In this document: positions 43,455-52,104 of the stretch, piece after piece
Numbering within the stretch: the stretch's first letter is position 1
Layout of the letters: every line of letters begins with the position of its first letter
NCBI RefSeq assembly: GCF_020447315.1
Contig: NZ_JAJADQ010000011.1
Coordinates: 124,001 to 188,000, forward strand
Direction: 5' to 3'
DNA: 64,000 nucleotides
DNA from: Hymenobacter nitidus
GTDB lineage: Bacteria; Bacteroidota; Bacteroidia; Cytophagales; Hymenobacteraceae
The notes under the pieces: model-generated
Database searches by the model: none
Told to the model about the DNA's origin: nothing
What the model saw: only the letters and a program-made list of their open reading frames with translations
Translations under genes and position numbers: made by a program

Positions 43455-44737
43455 AACTGCATGATGTAGAGGGCCGCCAGGTAGAAGGGCATCAGCGGAA
43501 TCTTATAGCGCACCAGCGTGCCGAAGTTACCGCTGTTGGTGCCGACTCCGATGGCAAAGACGATGGCAAACAGAAAGCAGAACGTGACGATAGGCGTGCT
43601 GGCAATCTGCCGGAAGCTCTTAAATATGCCCGTTCGATAAAACATCATCACCGTTAGGTAGATGAACATGGTGGCCTCCATAGCCGAGAGCAGCATAACC
43701 GGGTTGCGGGCCTCAAACAGGAAAGGCCGCCACAGGGCCACGACTATAGCCTGCGGAGCCACCGTAACAATGCTGCCCAGGCTACCGTCAATCGTACCGA
43801 TATTATAGGCCGAGCCCTGGTCTTTGGTCAGACCGTAGAGGTATTCCTGGTTGATTTTAGTCCGCTCCCCGATTTTGTCCACGGCGAAACGGTCATCGTC
43901 GGCCGTCAGGTTGGTAGCACCCAGGTAGCCGGCTCCCAGGCCCAGCAGCAGAAAGAAGGGCTTCAGAATGGTGCGCAGGGCAGCACTTTTGATGCGGCGG
44001 TTATTTTCGATGAACACCCAGAGCAGGGCCGGCGGCATGAAGGAAAGCAGGATGTACACCTTTACCGTCATGATGACGTAGGCCGCCAGCAGACCCACAG
44101 TGGCCGAAAAAAGGATGTTTTTCTTGAGTACAGCCGCGTGGTAGAAGCCGTAGAACACCCAGCCCAGCGCCCCAATACAGATAGAGTCTTTCATGACGCC
44201 GGAGCCCCAGAAAAACACGGAAGGCAGAAAGAAAATAGCAATGGCCAGGCGCTTGTACAGCAGCGGATACGCCCGCACAAAGGTCAGGTACATGGCCCAC
44301 ATACCGCTGAAGCTGAGGCCCGCAAATACCAGGGCAATAACCGAATAGGTATTGAAGCTCAGCAGCGCAGCCACGGCGGCCACCCGCACCACGAAATACT
44401 CCGTCGTGGAGGTGTACCAGGGCATCTGGCTGGAGTAGCGCGAGGTGAGGGCATCAAATTCGCCGTCGGCAAAAATCAGCCGGATGGCCGCCGCCGGAGA
44501 ATCCCCGAAGGCGTTGTAGATGATGGTGGAGTGCTTGGTGTAGTTGAACGTGTCGCCGCCGCCGTAGTAAAACTGGTAGACCACGCCCAGGGCAATGGCG
44601 CCAATAAACTTCACCGTAAGCGCCGGAATGAAGTAGCGGCGCGTGAAGGCATTCGTAACCTTGCCCCGCACGCCGTAGGCAATGCCGTAGAAGATGGCCA
44701 GGTAAAACGGCGTCAGCAGCAGGTCTTGTAATTCCAT
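43376..44737 (-). CDS. Polytopic membrane protein, possible glycan polymerase
   Basis: A 453-residue protein with about ten to eleven hydrophobic helices. It contains GGGDTFNYTKHS in an early loop, FLPSVFFWGSGVMKDSICIGALGW in the middle, and a large extracytoplasmic loop (about residues 265-335) ending near PQAIVVALWRPF. This one-large-loop topology is reminiscent of Wzy or O-antigen ligase proteins, but no family motif was recognised. It is convergent with the GT4 gene and overlaps it by 79 bases at the 3' end. It lies 22 bases downstream of the TPR gene, so the two are likely cotranscribed. Confidence 0.78.
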   Translation of the reverse strand: MELQDLLLTPFYLAIFYGIAYGVRGKVTNAFTRRYFIPALTVKFIGAIALGVVYQFYYGGGDTFNYTKHSTIIYNAFGDSPAAAIRLIFADGEFDALTSRYSSQMPWYTSTTEYFVVRVAAVAALLSFNTYSVIALVFAGLSFSGMWAMYLTFVRAYPLLYKRLAIAIFFLPSVFFWGSGVMKDSICIGALGWVFYGFYHAAVLKKNILFSATVGLLAAYVIMTVKVYILLSFMPPALLWVFIENNRRIKSAALRTILKPFFLLLGLGAGYLGATNLTADDDRFAVDKIGERTKINQEYLYGLTKDQGSAYNIGTIDGSLGSIVTVAPQAIVVALWRPFLFEARNPVMLLSAMEATMFIYLTVMMFYRTGIFKSFRQIASTPIVTFCFLFAIVFAIGVGTNSGNFGTLVRYKIPLMPFYLAALYIMQFQANSAKKLVRFASTEKRASMVARAA

Positions 44738-44759
44738 TCGGCAAAAGAGGGCAACCCCT

Positions 44760-46007
44760 TTATTTCTTGTTCTTCTTCACGTAGGCCTTTGCCTCCTTAT
44801 ACTCCGCCGACTTGTGCTCGGCCTTGCTGGCCACGACGTTGTAGTAGCGTAGCGCCGTTTGGGTGTCCTTTTCCTTATCAGCAATCTGGGCCAGCTTCTG
44901 ATTGGCATACAGATAAAAGCCGCCGCTGGTGTCGCCGGTGCTTTCCGCAAATACGATACTGCGCTGGTAATAGTCTTTGGCTTTTACCCGGTCCTTGTAC
45001 TTGTTCTGCATCAGCCAGCCCAAAAAGTAGGTGGCGTAGCGTCCACTGATGCCTTCGTAGCCCGGCAGGCCCCGATTGAGCTTGTCCAGAATTTCCCGGC
45101 TCACCCGCTCACACTCCGGAAAATTTCCTTCGTTAAAGCAGAGCAGGGCGTAAAAGCGCTGAAAATAAGCGTTGTCCGGAAAGGTATTGGCCAGGTAGCG
45201 CGCCACGGGCATGGAGGCCGCCGTGTTGTTTTCCTCGTTGTTGAGGATGCGCATCAGGAAGGTCTTGGCTTCCAGACCGGTGTAGAAGCCGTTGTCGGCC
45301 ACACTCTTCAGCTGCTGCAAACCCAGGGCGCGGTTGCCTTTCGGGAAAAACAGCAGCACGGGCCGTAGCAGCGGGTAGTTTTCCGAAATCCAGACGGCGT
45401 AGTAGTTAAACAGGGCCTGGCCAAACAGAAACTCGGGACTCAGCCCGTTGGCTTCCTTGCTTTTCTCCAGGTAGTCGAGGGCCCGCTTGCTGCTGACGGT
45501 AGCTTTGCGCCAGTTCTTACGCTCGGCGTTCAGGCGGGCATCGAAGCCGTAGGCCGCCGACAGGAAAAAGCAGGCCTCATAGTTCTTGTTATCGGCCTCA
45601 TACAGCCGCTCCCCGTAGGTGACGGCGGTATCCATGTAGGCGAAAAATGACTTGTCGTAGACCTTGGTCTGCACGTTGGTCGGTACAATTTTCCACCATT
45701 GGCTCAGGCCCAGTAAAAAGTAGGGCATGGGGTGCTGCGGGTAGCGGCGGCGCAGGGAGCGGAATTGCTTTTCGGCCTTGTCGTATTTGAAGTTGTAGAG
45801 GTTCTGAACCGCGCCTTCGAGCTCCGTCTGAATGTCCTTGTCGAGCAGGAGCCAGCCCTTGGTATCGACGGCTCCGGGCGCAATATCCACGTTTTCCAAC
45901 TCGATTTTACGAATGGGCGCGGGCGTACGGGTTGTATCGGGCTGCTGGGCCTGCGCTGCCAGCGGCAGGAACAGAAGCAACAGGATAAAACGGAGTTTTT
46001 GAATCAT
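44760..46007 (-). CDS. Secreted tetratricopeptide-repeat protein
   Basis: A protein of 415 residues from the ATG at 46007; the upstream 17 in-frame codons do not look like a signal peptide. Residues 1-20 are a signal peptide (FILLLLFLPLAAQA-Q). The body is helical with TPR-like units: YNFKYDKAEKQFRSLRRRYP (about residues 70-90), YFQRFYALLCFNEGNFPECERVSREIL, and AQIADKEKDTQTALRYYNVV near the end. It is probably periplasmic, acting as a scaffold. It precedes the membrane protein gene by 22 bases, which hints at a shared role in glycan assembly, but no partner is proven. Confidence 0.85.
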   Translation of the reverse strand: MIQKLRFILLLLFLPLAAQAQQPDTTRTPAPIRKIELENVDIAPGAVDTKGWLLLDKDIQTELEGAVQNLYNFKYDKAEKQFRSLRRRYPQHPMPYFLLGLSQWWKIVPTNVQTKVYDKSFFAYMDTAVTYGERLYEADNKNYEACFFLSAAYGFDARLNAERKNWRKATVSSKRALDYLEKSKEANGLSPEFLFGQALFNYYAVWISENYPLLRPVLLFFPKGNRALGLQQLKSVADNGFYTGLEAKTFLMRILNNEENNTAASMPVARYLANTFPDNAYFQRFYALLCFNEGNFPECERVSREILDKLNRGLPGYEGISGRYATYFLGWLMQNKYKDRVKAKDYYQRSIVFAESTGDTSGGFYLYANQKLAQIADKEKDTQTALRYYNVVASKAEHKSAEYKEAKAYVKKNKK

Positions 46008-46117
46008 GGGAGCGTTTGGTGGCGGGCGGGCGGGCAGCTTGCACTGACGTAAAGCCACGCAACGGAAAAGCTAAAGTATGACTTTTATCCTAGATTTGGA
46101 CGAATAAACACGCTGCT

Positions 46118-47032
46118 ATGGACCTTCTACGAACCTTATGCCAAATAGCTGCCCCGGCTGGCAATGAGGCCCCAATGACTGAATTCCTTCTAAACTACAT
46201 TGCCCAGCAGCAAAGCTCGTGGCGTGTGCAGCCGCAGGTCTTAGCCGGGGAAGAATTTCAGGATTGCATTATTCTGGTATTCGGCAAACCCCGGACGGCC
46301 GTTTTTGCGCATATGGATAGTATTGGGTTTACGGTTCGCTATGGGCAAGAGCTGGTGCGTATCGGGGGCCCGCGCGCCGAAACCGGCTACAAGCTGGTGG
46401 GCCACGACGCGCAAGGCGATATTGCCTGCACTCTTACTGTCGATAAGCAAACCGGGGAGTTGGGTTATGAGTTCACCCGGCCCATTGCGCGGGGCACGGA
46501 GCTGACCTTCCAGTGCGACTTCCGCGAAACGGAAACCACGGTTCAGTCCTGCTACCTCGACAACCGCCTCGGCGTCTGGAATGCCCTGCGCCTGGCCGAA
46601 ACCCTGGAAGATGGCATTCTGGTGTTCAGCTGCTGGGAAGAGCACGGCGGCGGCTCGGTAGCCTACTTGGCCAAGTACATCTACGAAAACTACGGGGTGC
46701 GCCAAGCCCTGATTTCCGACATTACCTGGGTAACCGAAGGCGTGCACCCGGGCCAGGGCGTAGTTATTTCCCTGCGCGACTCCCTGATTCCGCGCCGCTC
46801 CTACGTGGAGCGGATTCGGCGCATTGCCGAGCAAGCGGGTATTGCACACCAACTGGAAGTGGAAGGCAGTGGCGGCTCCGATGCCAAGGAGTTGCAGCAC
46901 GGCGCCCAGCCCTGGGACTGGTGCTTTATCGGGGCTCCGGAAGACCATGTGCACTCGCCCGACGAGCTGGTCGATAAACGGGACATAAGCAGTATGGTGG
47001 CACTATACCAGGAATTGTTACGAGAATTGTAG
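46118..47032 (+). CDS. M42-like zinc aminopeptidase
   Basis: A 304-residue metallopeptidase-fold protein. Zinc ligands and catalytic residues are visible: AVFAHMDSIGFTV (HxD), YLDNRLGVWNAL (bridging Asp), VFSCWEEHGGG (catalytic Glu-Glu), LISDIT (Asp) and EDHVHSPDE (final His). The core is short compared with typical M42 enzymes of about 350 residues. It is predicted cytoplasmic and probably trims peptides. It is divergent from the TPR gene, with 110 bases between starts. Confidence 0.88.
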   Translation: MDLLRTLCQIAAPAGNEAPMTEFLLNYIAQQQSSWRVQPQVLAGEEFQDCIILVFGKPRTAVFAHMDSIGFTVRYGQELVRIGGPRAETGYKLVGHDAQGDIACTLTVDKQTGELGYEFTRPIARGTELTFQCDFRETETTVQSCYLDNRLGVWNALRLAETLEDGILVFSCWEEHGGGSVAYLAKYIYENYGVRQALISDITWVTEGVHPGQGVVISLRDSLIPRRSYVERIRRIAEQAGIAHQLEVEGSGGSDAKELQHGAQPWDWCFIGAPEDHVHSPDELVDKRDISSMVALYQELLREL

Positions 47033-47055
47033 AGCAAATACTTGGCTCGTTAGTC

Positions 47056-47166
47056 GTGGCGAAATGGCGCTATTACTGGCTGGCCGTGCCGCTCGTAACC
47101 TTCGGCAGCTACCTGCTCTACTGGGTCACGGAGCGGGTATCGGTTAACTACTTCCGCAAAGTATAG
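47056..47166 (+). CDS. Possible 36-residue single-helix membrane peptide
   Basis: A short frame from a GTG at 47056: KWRYYW, then a hydrophobic stretch of about 18 residues (LAVPLVTFGSYLLYWVT), ending VSVNYFRKV. It starts 23 bases after the M42 peptidase stop on the same strand, and third codon positions favour G/C as in real genes of the window. The start is uncertain, because the frame stays open into the preceding gene. No homologue is known to me. Confidence 0.35.
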   Translation: MAKWRYYWLAVPLVTFGSYLLYWVTERVSVNYFRKV

Positions 47167-47281
47167 AAGCGCTGGGATATTAGGGCCGTACTGGGGTTGG
47201 ATTTGCTTGTAAAACCTCTATTTTACAAGCACAAAGCTTTTCCAACTACCACCAAAACCCTAAAATCCCACCACCGCTTCT

Positions 47282-49522
47282 ATGATGAATATTCTTTACG
47301 TAGCACCTGCGTTGGGCATACTGGCCCTCGTGTACACATGGGTTCGTTCGGGTTGGGTTACCAGGCAGGATGCCGGTGATGAGCGCATGCGCACCATTGC
47401 GGGCTATATTGCCGATGGTGCCATTGCCTTCCTGCGTGCCGAGTACAAGGTCTTGGCCTTGTTTGCCCTCATTGCCTGCGCCTTTCTGGGGTATCTGGGC
47501 ACCACCGGCGAAAAGTCCAGTCCCGTCATCGTCATTGCCTTCCTGATAGGGGCGGTTTTCTCGGCCCTGGCCGGCTTCATCGGGATGAAGATTGCCACCA
47601 AAGCCAACGTGCGCACGGCCCAGGCCGCCCGCACCAGTCTGGCCAAAGCCCTGAGTGTGTCCTTTTCGGGCGGCTCGGTGATGGGCATGGGCGTGGCCGG
47701 CCTGGCCGTGCTGGGCTTGGGTTCGTTGTTTATCGTTTTCTACCAGCTTTTTGTAGTTAGCAAGGGTGGCGGTGCCAACGGCATTGAGATGGAAACGGCC
47801 CTGGAAGTGCTGACGGGCTTCTCGCTCGGCGCCGAAAGCATTGCGCTATTTGCCCGCGTAGGCGGCGGTATCTACACCAAGGCTGCTGATGTCGGCGCCG
47901 ACCTTGTAGGCAAGGTAGAAGCCGGCATTCCCGAAGACGACCCCCGTAACCCCGCCACTATTGCCGATAACGTCGGCGACAACGTGGGCGACGTGGCCGG
48001 TATGGGGGCCGACCTGTTTGGCTCTTATGTAGCTACCATTCTGGCTACCATGGTGCTGGGCCGCGAGGTTGTAGCCGCCGGTGACCAGTTCAATGGCCTT
48101 TCCCCGATTTTGCTGCCCATGGTTATTGCCGGTATGGGCATCGTTGCCTCACTAATCGGCATTCTGCTGGTGCGTGTGAAGGAGGGAGGCAACGTGCAGG
48201 CTGCTCTCAACATGGGCAACTACGCTTCGGTCATCGTGTCGGGCATTGCGTCTTTCTTCATCATCCGCTGGATGCTGCCGCCTGGTGAACTGGTCATTGG
48301 CCGCGCCGGCTCGGTGCCCTTCACGTCCATGGACGTGTTCTGGGCCGTGGTAGTAGGCCTGGTGGTAGGCACTCTGATGAGCATCATCACGGAGTATTAC
48401 ACGGCCATGGGCAAGCGGCCCGTGATGAGCATCGTGCAGCAGAGCAGCACCGGCCACGCCACCACCGTTATCGGCGGGCTGGCCGTAGGCATGGAATCTA
48501 CCGTGCTGCCGATTATCGTGCTGGCGGCGGGCATTGTGCTGTCGTTTGAGTTTGCCGGCCTGTATGGTGTAGCTATTGCCGCTGCGGGCATGATGGCCAC
48601 CACGGCCATGCAGCTGGCCATCGACGCCTTCGGGCCCATTGCCGACAACGCCGGTGGCATTGCCGAAATGAGTGAGCTGCCCAAGGAAGTGCGCGAGCGG
48701 ACCGATATTCTGGATGCCGTCGGCAACACCACGGCCGCTACCGGCAAAGGCTTTGCCATTGCCTCCGCCGCTCTTACGTCGCTGGCCCTATTTGCTGCCT
48801 TCATGGGCACGGCCAATATTTCCAGTATCGACATCAGCAACGCCCGGGTGCTGGCCGGCCTGTTCGTGGGCGGCATGATTCCCTTTATTTTCTCGGCCCT
48901 GGCTATTTCGGCTGTGGGTCGGGCGGCCATGGCTATGGTGCAGGAAGTGCGCCGCCAGTTCCGCGAAATTCCCGGCATCATGGAAGGTACCGCCCGGCCC
49001 GAGTACGAGAAGTGCGTGGCTATTTCCACCCAGGCTGCCCTGCGCGAAATGATGCTGCCCGGCGCCATTGCCCTGATTGTACCTATCATCATCGGTTTTG
49101 CCTTTGGGCCCGAAGTGTTGGGTGGCACGCTGGCCGGCGTCACCGTGTCGGGCGTACTGATGGCCATGTTCCAGAGCAACGCCGGTGGGGCCTGGGACAA
49201 CGCCAAGAAATCATTCGAGAAGGGCGTGCTGGTAAACGGCAAGATGGAATACAAAGGCTCAGATGCCCACAAAGCCTCCGTCACTGGCGACACCGTCGGT
49301 GACCCATTCAAGGACACCTCCGGCCCTTCGATGAACATCCTGATTAAGCTCATGTCCATCGTTTCCCTGGTTATTGCGCCCCACATTGCGGCTCCTGAGA
49401 GGGGCGTTGCACCGCGGCCCATAGAGCGCCCCACATTGAGCCTGGAACCCAAGGTGCGCTATGCCGAGCTGACGCCTGAGGCAGCCAAAGTTCTGTTTGT
49501 GCTGCTGCGCGAAACCCGCTAG
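47282..49522 (+). CDS. hppA: Membrane-bound ion-translocating pyrophosphatase
   Basis: A 746-residue protein with about 16 membrane helices. Hydrolysis of pyrophosphate drives export of H+ or Na+ across the inner membrane. The substrate-binding segment VGADLVGKVEAGIPEDDPRN is followed by DNVGDNVGDVAGMGADLFG (about residues 205-245). The K+ selectivity site reads GNTTAATGKG, with Ala where K+-independent enzymes have Lys, so it should be K+-dependent. The C-terminus carries about 45 residues (from APERGVAPRP to the stop) beyond the last helix; most family members end near that helix. The 115 bases upstream have no other gene. Confidence 0.95.
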   Translation: MMNILYVAPALGILALVYTWVRSGWVTRQDAGDERMRTIAGYIADGAIAFLRAEYKVLALFALIACAFLGYLGTTGEKSSPVIVIAFLIGAVFSALAGFIGMKIATKANVRTAQAARTSLAKALSVSFSGGSVMGMGVAGLAVLGLGSLFIVFYQLFVVSKGGGANGIEMETALEVLTGFSLGAESIALFARVGGGIYTKAADVGADLVGKVEAGIPEDDPRNPATIADNVGDNVGDVAGMGADLFGSYVATILATMVLGREVVAAGDQFNGLSPILLPMVIAGMGIVASLIGILLVRVKEGGNVQAALNMGNYASVIVSGIASFFIIRWMLPPGELVIGRAGSVPFTSMDVFWAVVVGLVVGTLMSIITEYYTAMGKRPVMSIVQQSSTGHATTVIGGLAVGMESTVLPIIVLAAGIVLSFEFAGLYGVAIAAAGMMATTAMQLAIDAFGPIADNAGGIAEMSELPKEVRERTDILDAVGNTTAATGKGFAIASAALTSLALFAAFMGTANISSIDISNARVLAGLFVGGMIPFIFSALAISAVGRAAMAMVQEVRRQFREIPGIMEGTARPEYEKCVAISTQAALREMMLPGAIALIVPIIIGFAFGPEVLGGTLAGVTVSGVLMAMFQSNAGGAWDNAKKSFEKGVLVNGKMEYKGSDAHKASVTGDTVGDPFKDTSGPSMNILIKLMSIVSLVIAPHIAAPERGVAPRPIERPTLSLEPKVRYAELTPEAAKVLFVLLRETR

Positions 49523-49553
49523 TGCCGCAAATCCCCGAGTGTTCCTGACCAAT

Positions 49554-49584
49554 AAGCTGCCTCTCCTCACCGGGGGGGCAGCTT
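49554..49584 (+). terminator. Terminator after hppA
   Basis: An 8-bp stem (49554-49561, AAGCTGCC, with 49577-49584, GGCAGCTT) with a 15-nt loop, followed by TTTT. It begins 31 bases after the hppA stop. Confidence 0.75.
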
Positions 49585-49592
49585 TTTTGTAC

Positions 49593-49600
49593 TACCTTTG
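49593..49600 (+). promoter_or_regulatory. -7 box for hpt
   Basis: TACCTTTG fits TAnnTTTG. It lies immediately after the hppA terminator and 36 bases before the chosen hpt ATG. A start at the TTG inside the box is therefore unlikely. Confidence 0.5.
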
Positions 49601-49636
49601 GCTTCCCGTTTTGCCCTGAGGACCAACCCAACCCGG

Positions 49637-50176
49637 ATGCCATTGTCCACTATCTCGCTGCATGACAAGCAGTTTGCGCCTTACCTGACCGCCGGCCAAA
49701 TCACGGCGGCTGTTCGTGAGCTGGCCGCTCAGCTTAACCGCGACTATGCCGGCAAGCAGCCGCTGTTCATAGCGGTTCTCAACGGCTCCTTCATGTTTGC
49801 CGCCGATCTGCTGAAGGAAATTCAGCTTCCCTGCGAAATTGCCTTCATCCGGGTGGCCTCCTACGAGGGCACCAGCAGCACCGGCACCGTGCGCGAAATC
49901 ATGGGCCTGCAGGAAGAAGTAGCCGGCCGCGACCTGGTTATTCTGGAGGATATCGTGGACACGGGCCACACCATGAAAGCCCTTCTGGAGCTATTGCGGG
50001 CTAAAAACCCGGCCTCCGTGGAAGTTGCCACCCTTTTCCTCAAGCCCGAGTGTTTGCAGCACGAACTAGCGCTACGCTACGTTGGCCTGAGCATTCCCAA
50101 CGATTTTATTGTGGGCTATGGCCTTGATTATGACGGCTTAGGCCGTAATTATCCCGACGTCTATACCGCCGTTTAG
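49637..50176 (+). CDS. hpt: Hypoxanthine phosphoribosyltransferase
   Basis: A protein of 179 residues from the ATG at 49637. The PRPP-binding motif is VILEDIVDTGHTM (about residues 96-108). The pyrophosphate-side loop is VLNGSFMFAADLL, and VGYGLDYDGLGRNYP holds the purine-recognition region; all are family hallmarks. It salvages hypoxanthine and guanine to IMP and GMP. The following gene, adenylate kinase, is 111 bases downstream, so the two purine genes sit together. Confidence 0.95.
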   Translation: MPLSTISLHDKQFAPYLTAGQITAAVRELAAQLNRDYAGKQPLFIAVLNGSFMFAADLLKEIQLPCEIAFIRVASYEGTSSTGTVREIMGLQEEVAGRDLVILEDIVDTGHTMKALLELLRAKNPASVEVATLFLKPECLQHELALRYVGLSIPNDFIVGYGLDYDGLGRNYPDVYTAV

Positions 50177-50287
50177 CAGAAGGGCATACCCTAAACTAGT
50201 TGCCTGCCGTAAGGAGCCTTTTGTTTCCGATTCGTTATCTTTCCCAACTCCAGCCGCTTTTCCTCTCCCGCGAAATACCCCGCTTTT

Positions 50288-50914
50288 ATGCTCAATATCG
50301 TACTCTTCGGCCCGCCCGGCGCCGGCAAAGGAACGCAAAGCCAGAAGCTGATTGCCCGTTATAACCTCGTGCATCTTTCTACCGGCGACTTGCTCCGCTC
50401 CCAGATTACGCAAGGTACCGAACTTGGTCTGCGGGCAAAAAAGCTCATGGATGAAGGCCTGCTCGTGCCCGACGAAGTGGTTATCGGCATGATTGAAAGC
50501 CAGTTGGCTAACAACACCACGGCTGCCGGCTTCATCTTCGACGGCTTCCCCCGCACCGTGCCCCAGGCCCAGAGCCTCGACGCCCTGACCCAGCGCTACG
50601 ATACCGGCGTAAGCTGCATGATAGCCCTGGAAGTAGCCGAAGAAGAGCTGGTGAAGCGCCTGCTGGAGCGCGGCAAAACCAGTGGCCGCCCCGACGACCA
50701 GGACGAAACCAAAATCCGTAAGCGCGTGACGGTGTACAACACCGAAACCGCACAGGTAGCCAGCTACTACGCCCAGCAAAGCAAGTTTCACGGCCTCAAT
50801 GGCATCGGCGCCATCGACGATATCTTCGGCCAGATCTGCGCAATCGTAGATCAGCACCAGCCTGCTACGCCCGTGGCCGATAGTCAGGCTGCAACCGACG
50901 AAGTAAAAGCGTAA
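50288..50914 (+). CDS. adk: Adenylate kinase
   Basis: A 208-residue enzyme interconverting ATP + AMP and 2 ADP. The P-loop is FGPPGAGKGTQS. AMP-site motifs are HLSTGDLLRSQ and GFIFDGFPRT. The LID segment GRPDDQDETKIRKRVTVY is of the short type, without zinc-binding cysteines. The C-terminus is about 15 residues longer than the conserved core, ending in an Ala/Thr/Asp-rich tail. The stop codon sits inside a TAACTTTG -7-like box (50912-50919). Confidence 0.95.
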   Translation: MLNIVLFGPPGAGKGTQSQKLIARYNLVHLSTGDLLRSQITQGTELGLRAKKLMDEGLLVPDEVVIGMIESQLANNTTAAGFIFDGFPRTVPQAQSLDALTQRYDTGVSCMIALEVAEEELVKRLLERGKTSGRPDDQDETKIRKRVTVYNTETAQVASYYAQQSKFHGLNGIGAIDDIFGQICAIVDQHQPATPVADSQAATDEVKA

Positions 50915-50919
50915 CTTTG
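50912..50919 (+). promoter_or_regulatory. -7-like box at the adk stop codon
   Basis: TAACTTTG fits TAnnTTTG and includes the adk stop codon TAA. It could start a transcript running through the inverted-repeat element into obgE. Confidence 0.35.
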
Positions 50920-50940
50920 CGGCTGTAACCGCATCCTCTT

Positions 50941-51038
50941 GTCATCCTGACGCGAAGGAAGGACCTTATCACGTAAGAACGGTTGTTGTCGCAACAGCTC
51001 GTTCTGGCCTGGTAAGGTCCTTCCTTCGTCAGGATGAC
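50941..51038. repeat. Inverted-repeat element, copy 1 (between adk and obgE)
   Basis: 98 bases. The left arm (50941-50968, GTCATCCTGACG... to CCTTA) is complementary to the right arm (51013-51038) except for a 2-base insertion. The centre holds nested smaller hairpins (AGAACG...CGTTCT and TGTTG...CAACA). It has no coding potential and resembles REP/MITE-like elements. The same layout and core words recur at 62564-62685. Confidence 0.8.
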
Positions 51039-51094
51039 AGCTGTTTTTTCGACTTACGTGAAGATTCAGCTTTCAACATTCAACATTTCCCGCT

Positions 51095-52093
51095 GTGGCC
51101 TCCAATAACTTCATCGACTACGTCAAAATCAATTGCCGCTCCGGAAAAGGCGGCTCCGGCTCGGGCCACTTCTTCCGCGCCAAAGGTCTGCCCAACGGTG
51201 GGCCCGACGGTGGTGACGGCGGCCGCGGCGGCCACATTATTCTGGAAGGCAACTCCCAGCTCTGGACCCTGCTACACCTGCAGTACCGGAAGCACCTCAT
51301 TGCTCAGCCCGGCGAAAGCGGCGGCGAAAACCTGCGCACCGGTGCCCAGGGCGAAGATATTATCATTCAGGTACCGCTCGGTACCATTGCCCGCGACGCT
51401 GAAACCGGCGCGAAAAAGCTGGAGATTACCGAGCACGGCCAGCGCCTGATTCTGACGCCCGGTGGCCGCGGCGGCCTGGGCAACGACCACTTCAAGTCCT
51501 CCACCAACCAGGCGCCTACCTACTTCCAGCCCGGCGAGCCCGGCATCGATGAGTACGTGATTCTGGAGCTGAAGCTACTGGCCGACGTGGGCCTGGTGGG
51601 TTTCCCGAATGCCGGCAAAAGCACGCTGCTGTCGGTAGTATCGGCGGCGCGGCCCAAGATTGCCGATTACGCCTTCACCACGCTGGTGCCCAACCTGGGC
51701 GTGGTGGCCTACCGCGACTACAAGTCGTTCGTGATGGCCGATATTCCCGGTATTATCGAGGGCGCGGCCGATGGCAAAGGCCTGGGCACGCGCTTCCTGC
51801 GCCACATTGAGCGAAACTCGATTCTACTGTTCATGATTTCGGTGGACAGCAAGGATATTGCCGAGGAATACCAGATTCTGCTCAGCGAACTAAGGCAGTT
51901 CAACCCCGAGCTGTTGGAGAAAAAGCGTCTGCTGGCCATTACCAAGGCCGATTTGATTGACGACGAGCTGGAAGCCGAAATCCGCGAGACGCTACCAACG
52001 GATTTACCAACCATCTTCATTTCCAGCCTGGCCAACAAGAACATCATGCAGCTCAAGGACATGATCTGGCAGGCGTTGCACGCCAAGGAGTAG
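51095..52093 (+). CDS. obgE: Obg family GTPase
   Basis: A protein of 332 residues with a GTG start at 51095. The N-terminal Obg domain (about 1-158) has the glycine-rich segments SGKGGSGSGHFFR and GGPDGGDGGRGG. The G domain has the P-loop GFPNAGKSTLLS, switch segment DYAFTTLVPNLG, DIPGIIEGA, and TKAD for guanine specificity. There is no C-terminal OCT domain, as is usual for Bacteroidota Obg. The protein is involved in late 50S ribosome assembly and stress control. It follows the inverted-repeat element after 56 bases. Confidence 0.95.
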   Translation: MASNNFIDYVKINCRSGKGGSGSGHFFRAKGLPNGGPDGGDGGRGGHIILEGNSQLWTLLHLQYRKHLIAQPGESGGENLRTGAQGEDIIIQVPLGTIARDAETGAKKLEITEHGQRLILTPGGRGGLGNDHFKSSTNQAPTYFQPGEPGIDEYVILELKLLADVGLVGFPNAGKSTLLSVVSAARPKIADYAFTTLVPNLGVVAYRDYKSFVMADIPGIIEGAADGKGLGTRFLRHIERNSILLFMISVDSKDIAEEYQILLSELRQFNPELLEKKRLLAITKADLIDDELEAEIRETLPTDLPTIFISSLANKNIMQLKDMIWQALHAKE

Positions 52094-52104
52094 CCCGCTG
52101 TAGC

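Noticed and set aside
48397..49452. 351-codon minus-strand frame
   Set aside because: It is antisense to the pyrophosphatase; the Met/Pro/Ala/Ser-rich sequence mirrors its membrane helices.
50941..51038. The inverted repeat as a CRISPR or terminator
   Set aside because: There is no repeat-spacer array, and the hairpin arms are too long and too far apart for a simple terminator; a copy elsewhere shows a dispersed element.
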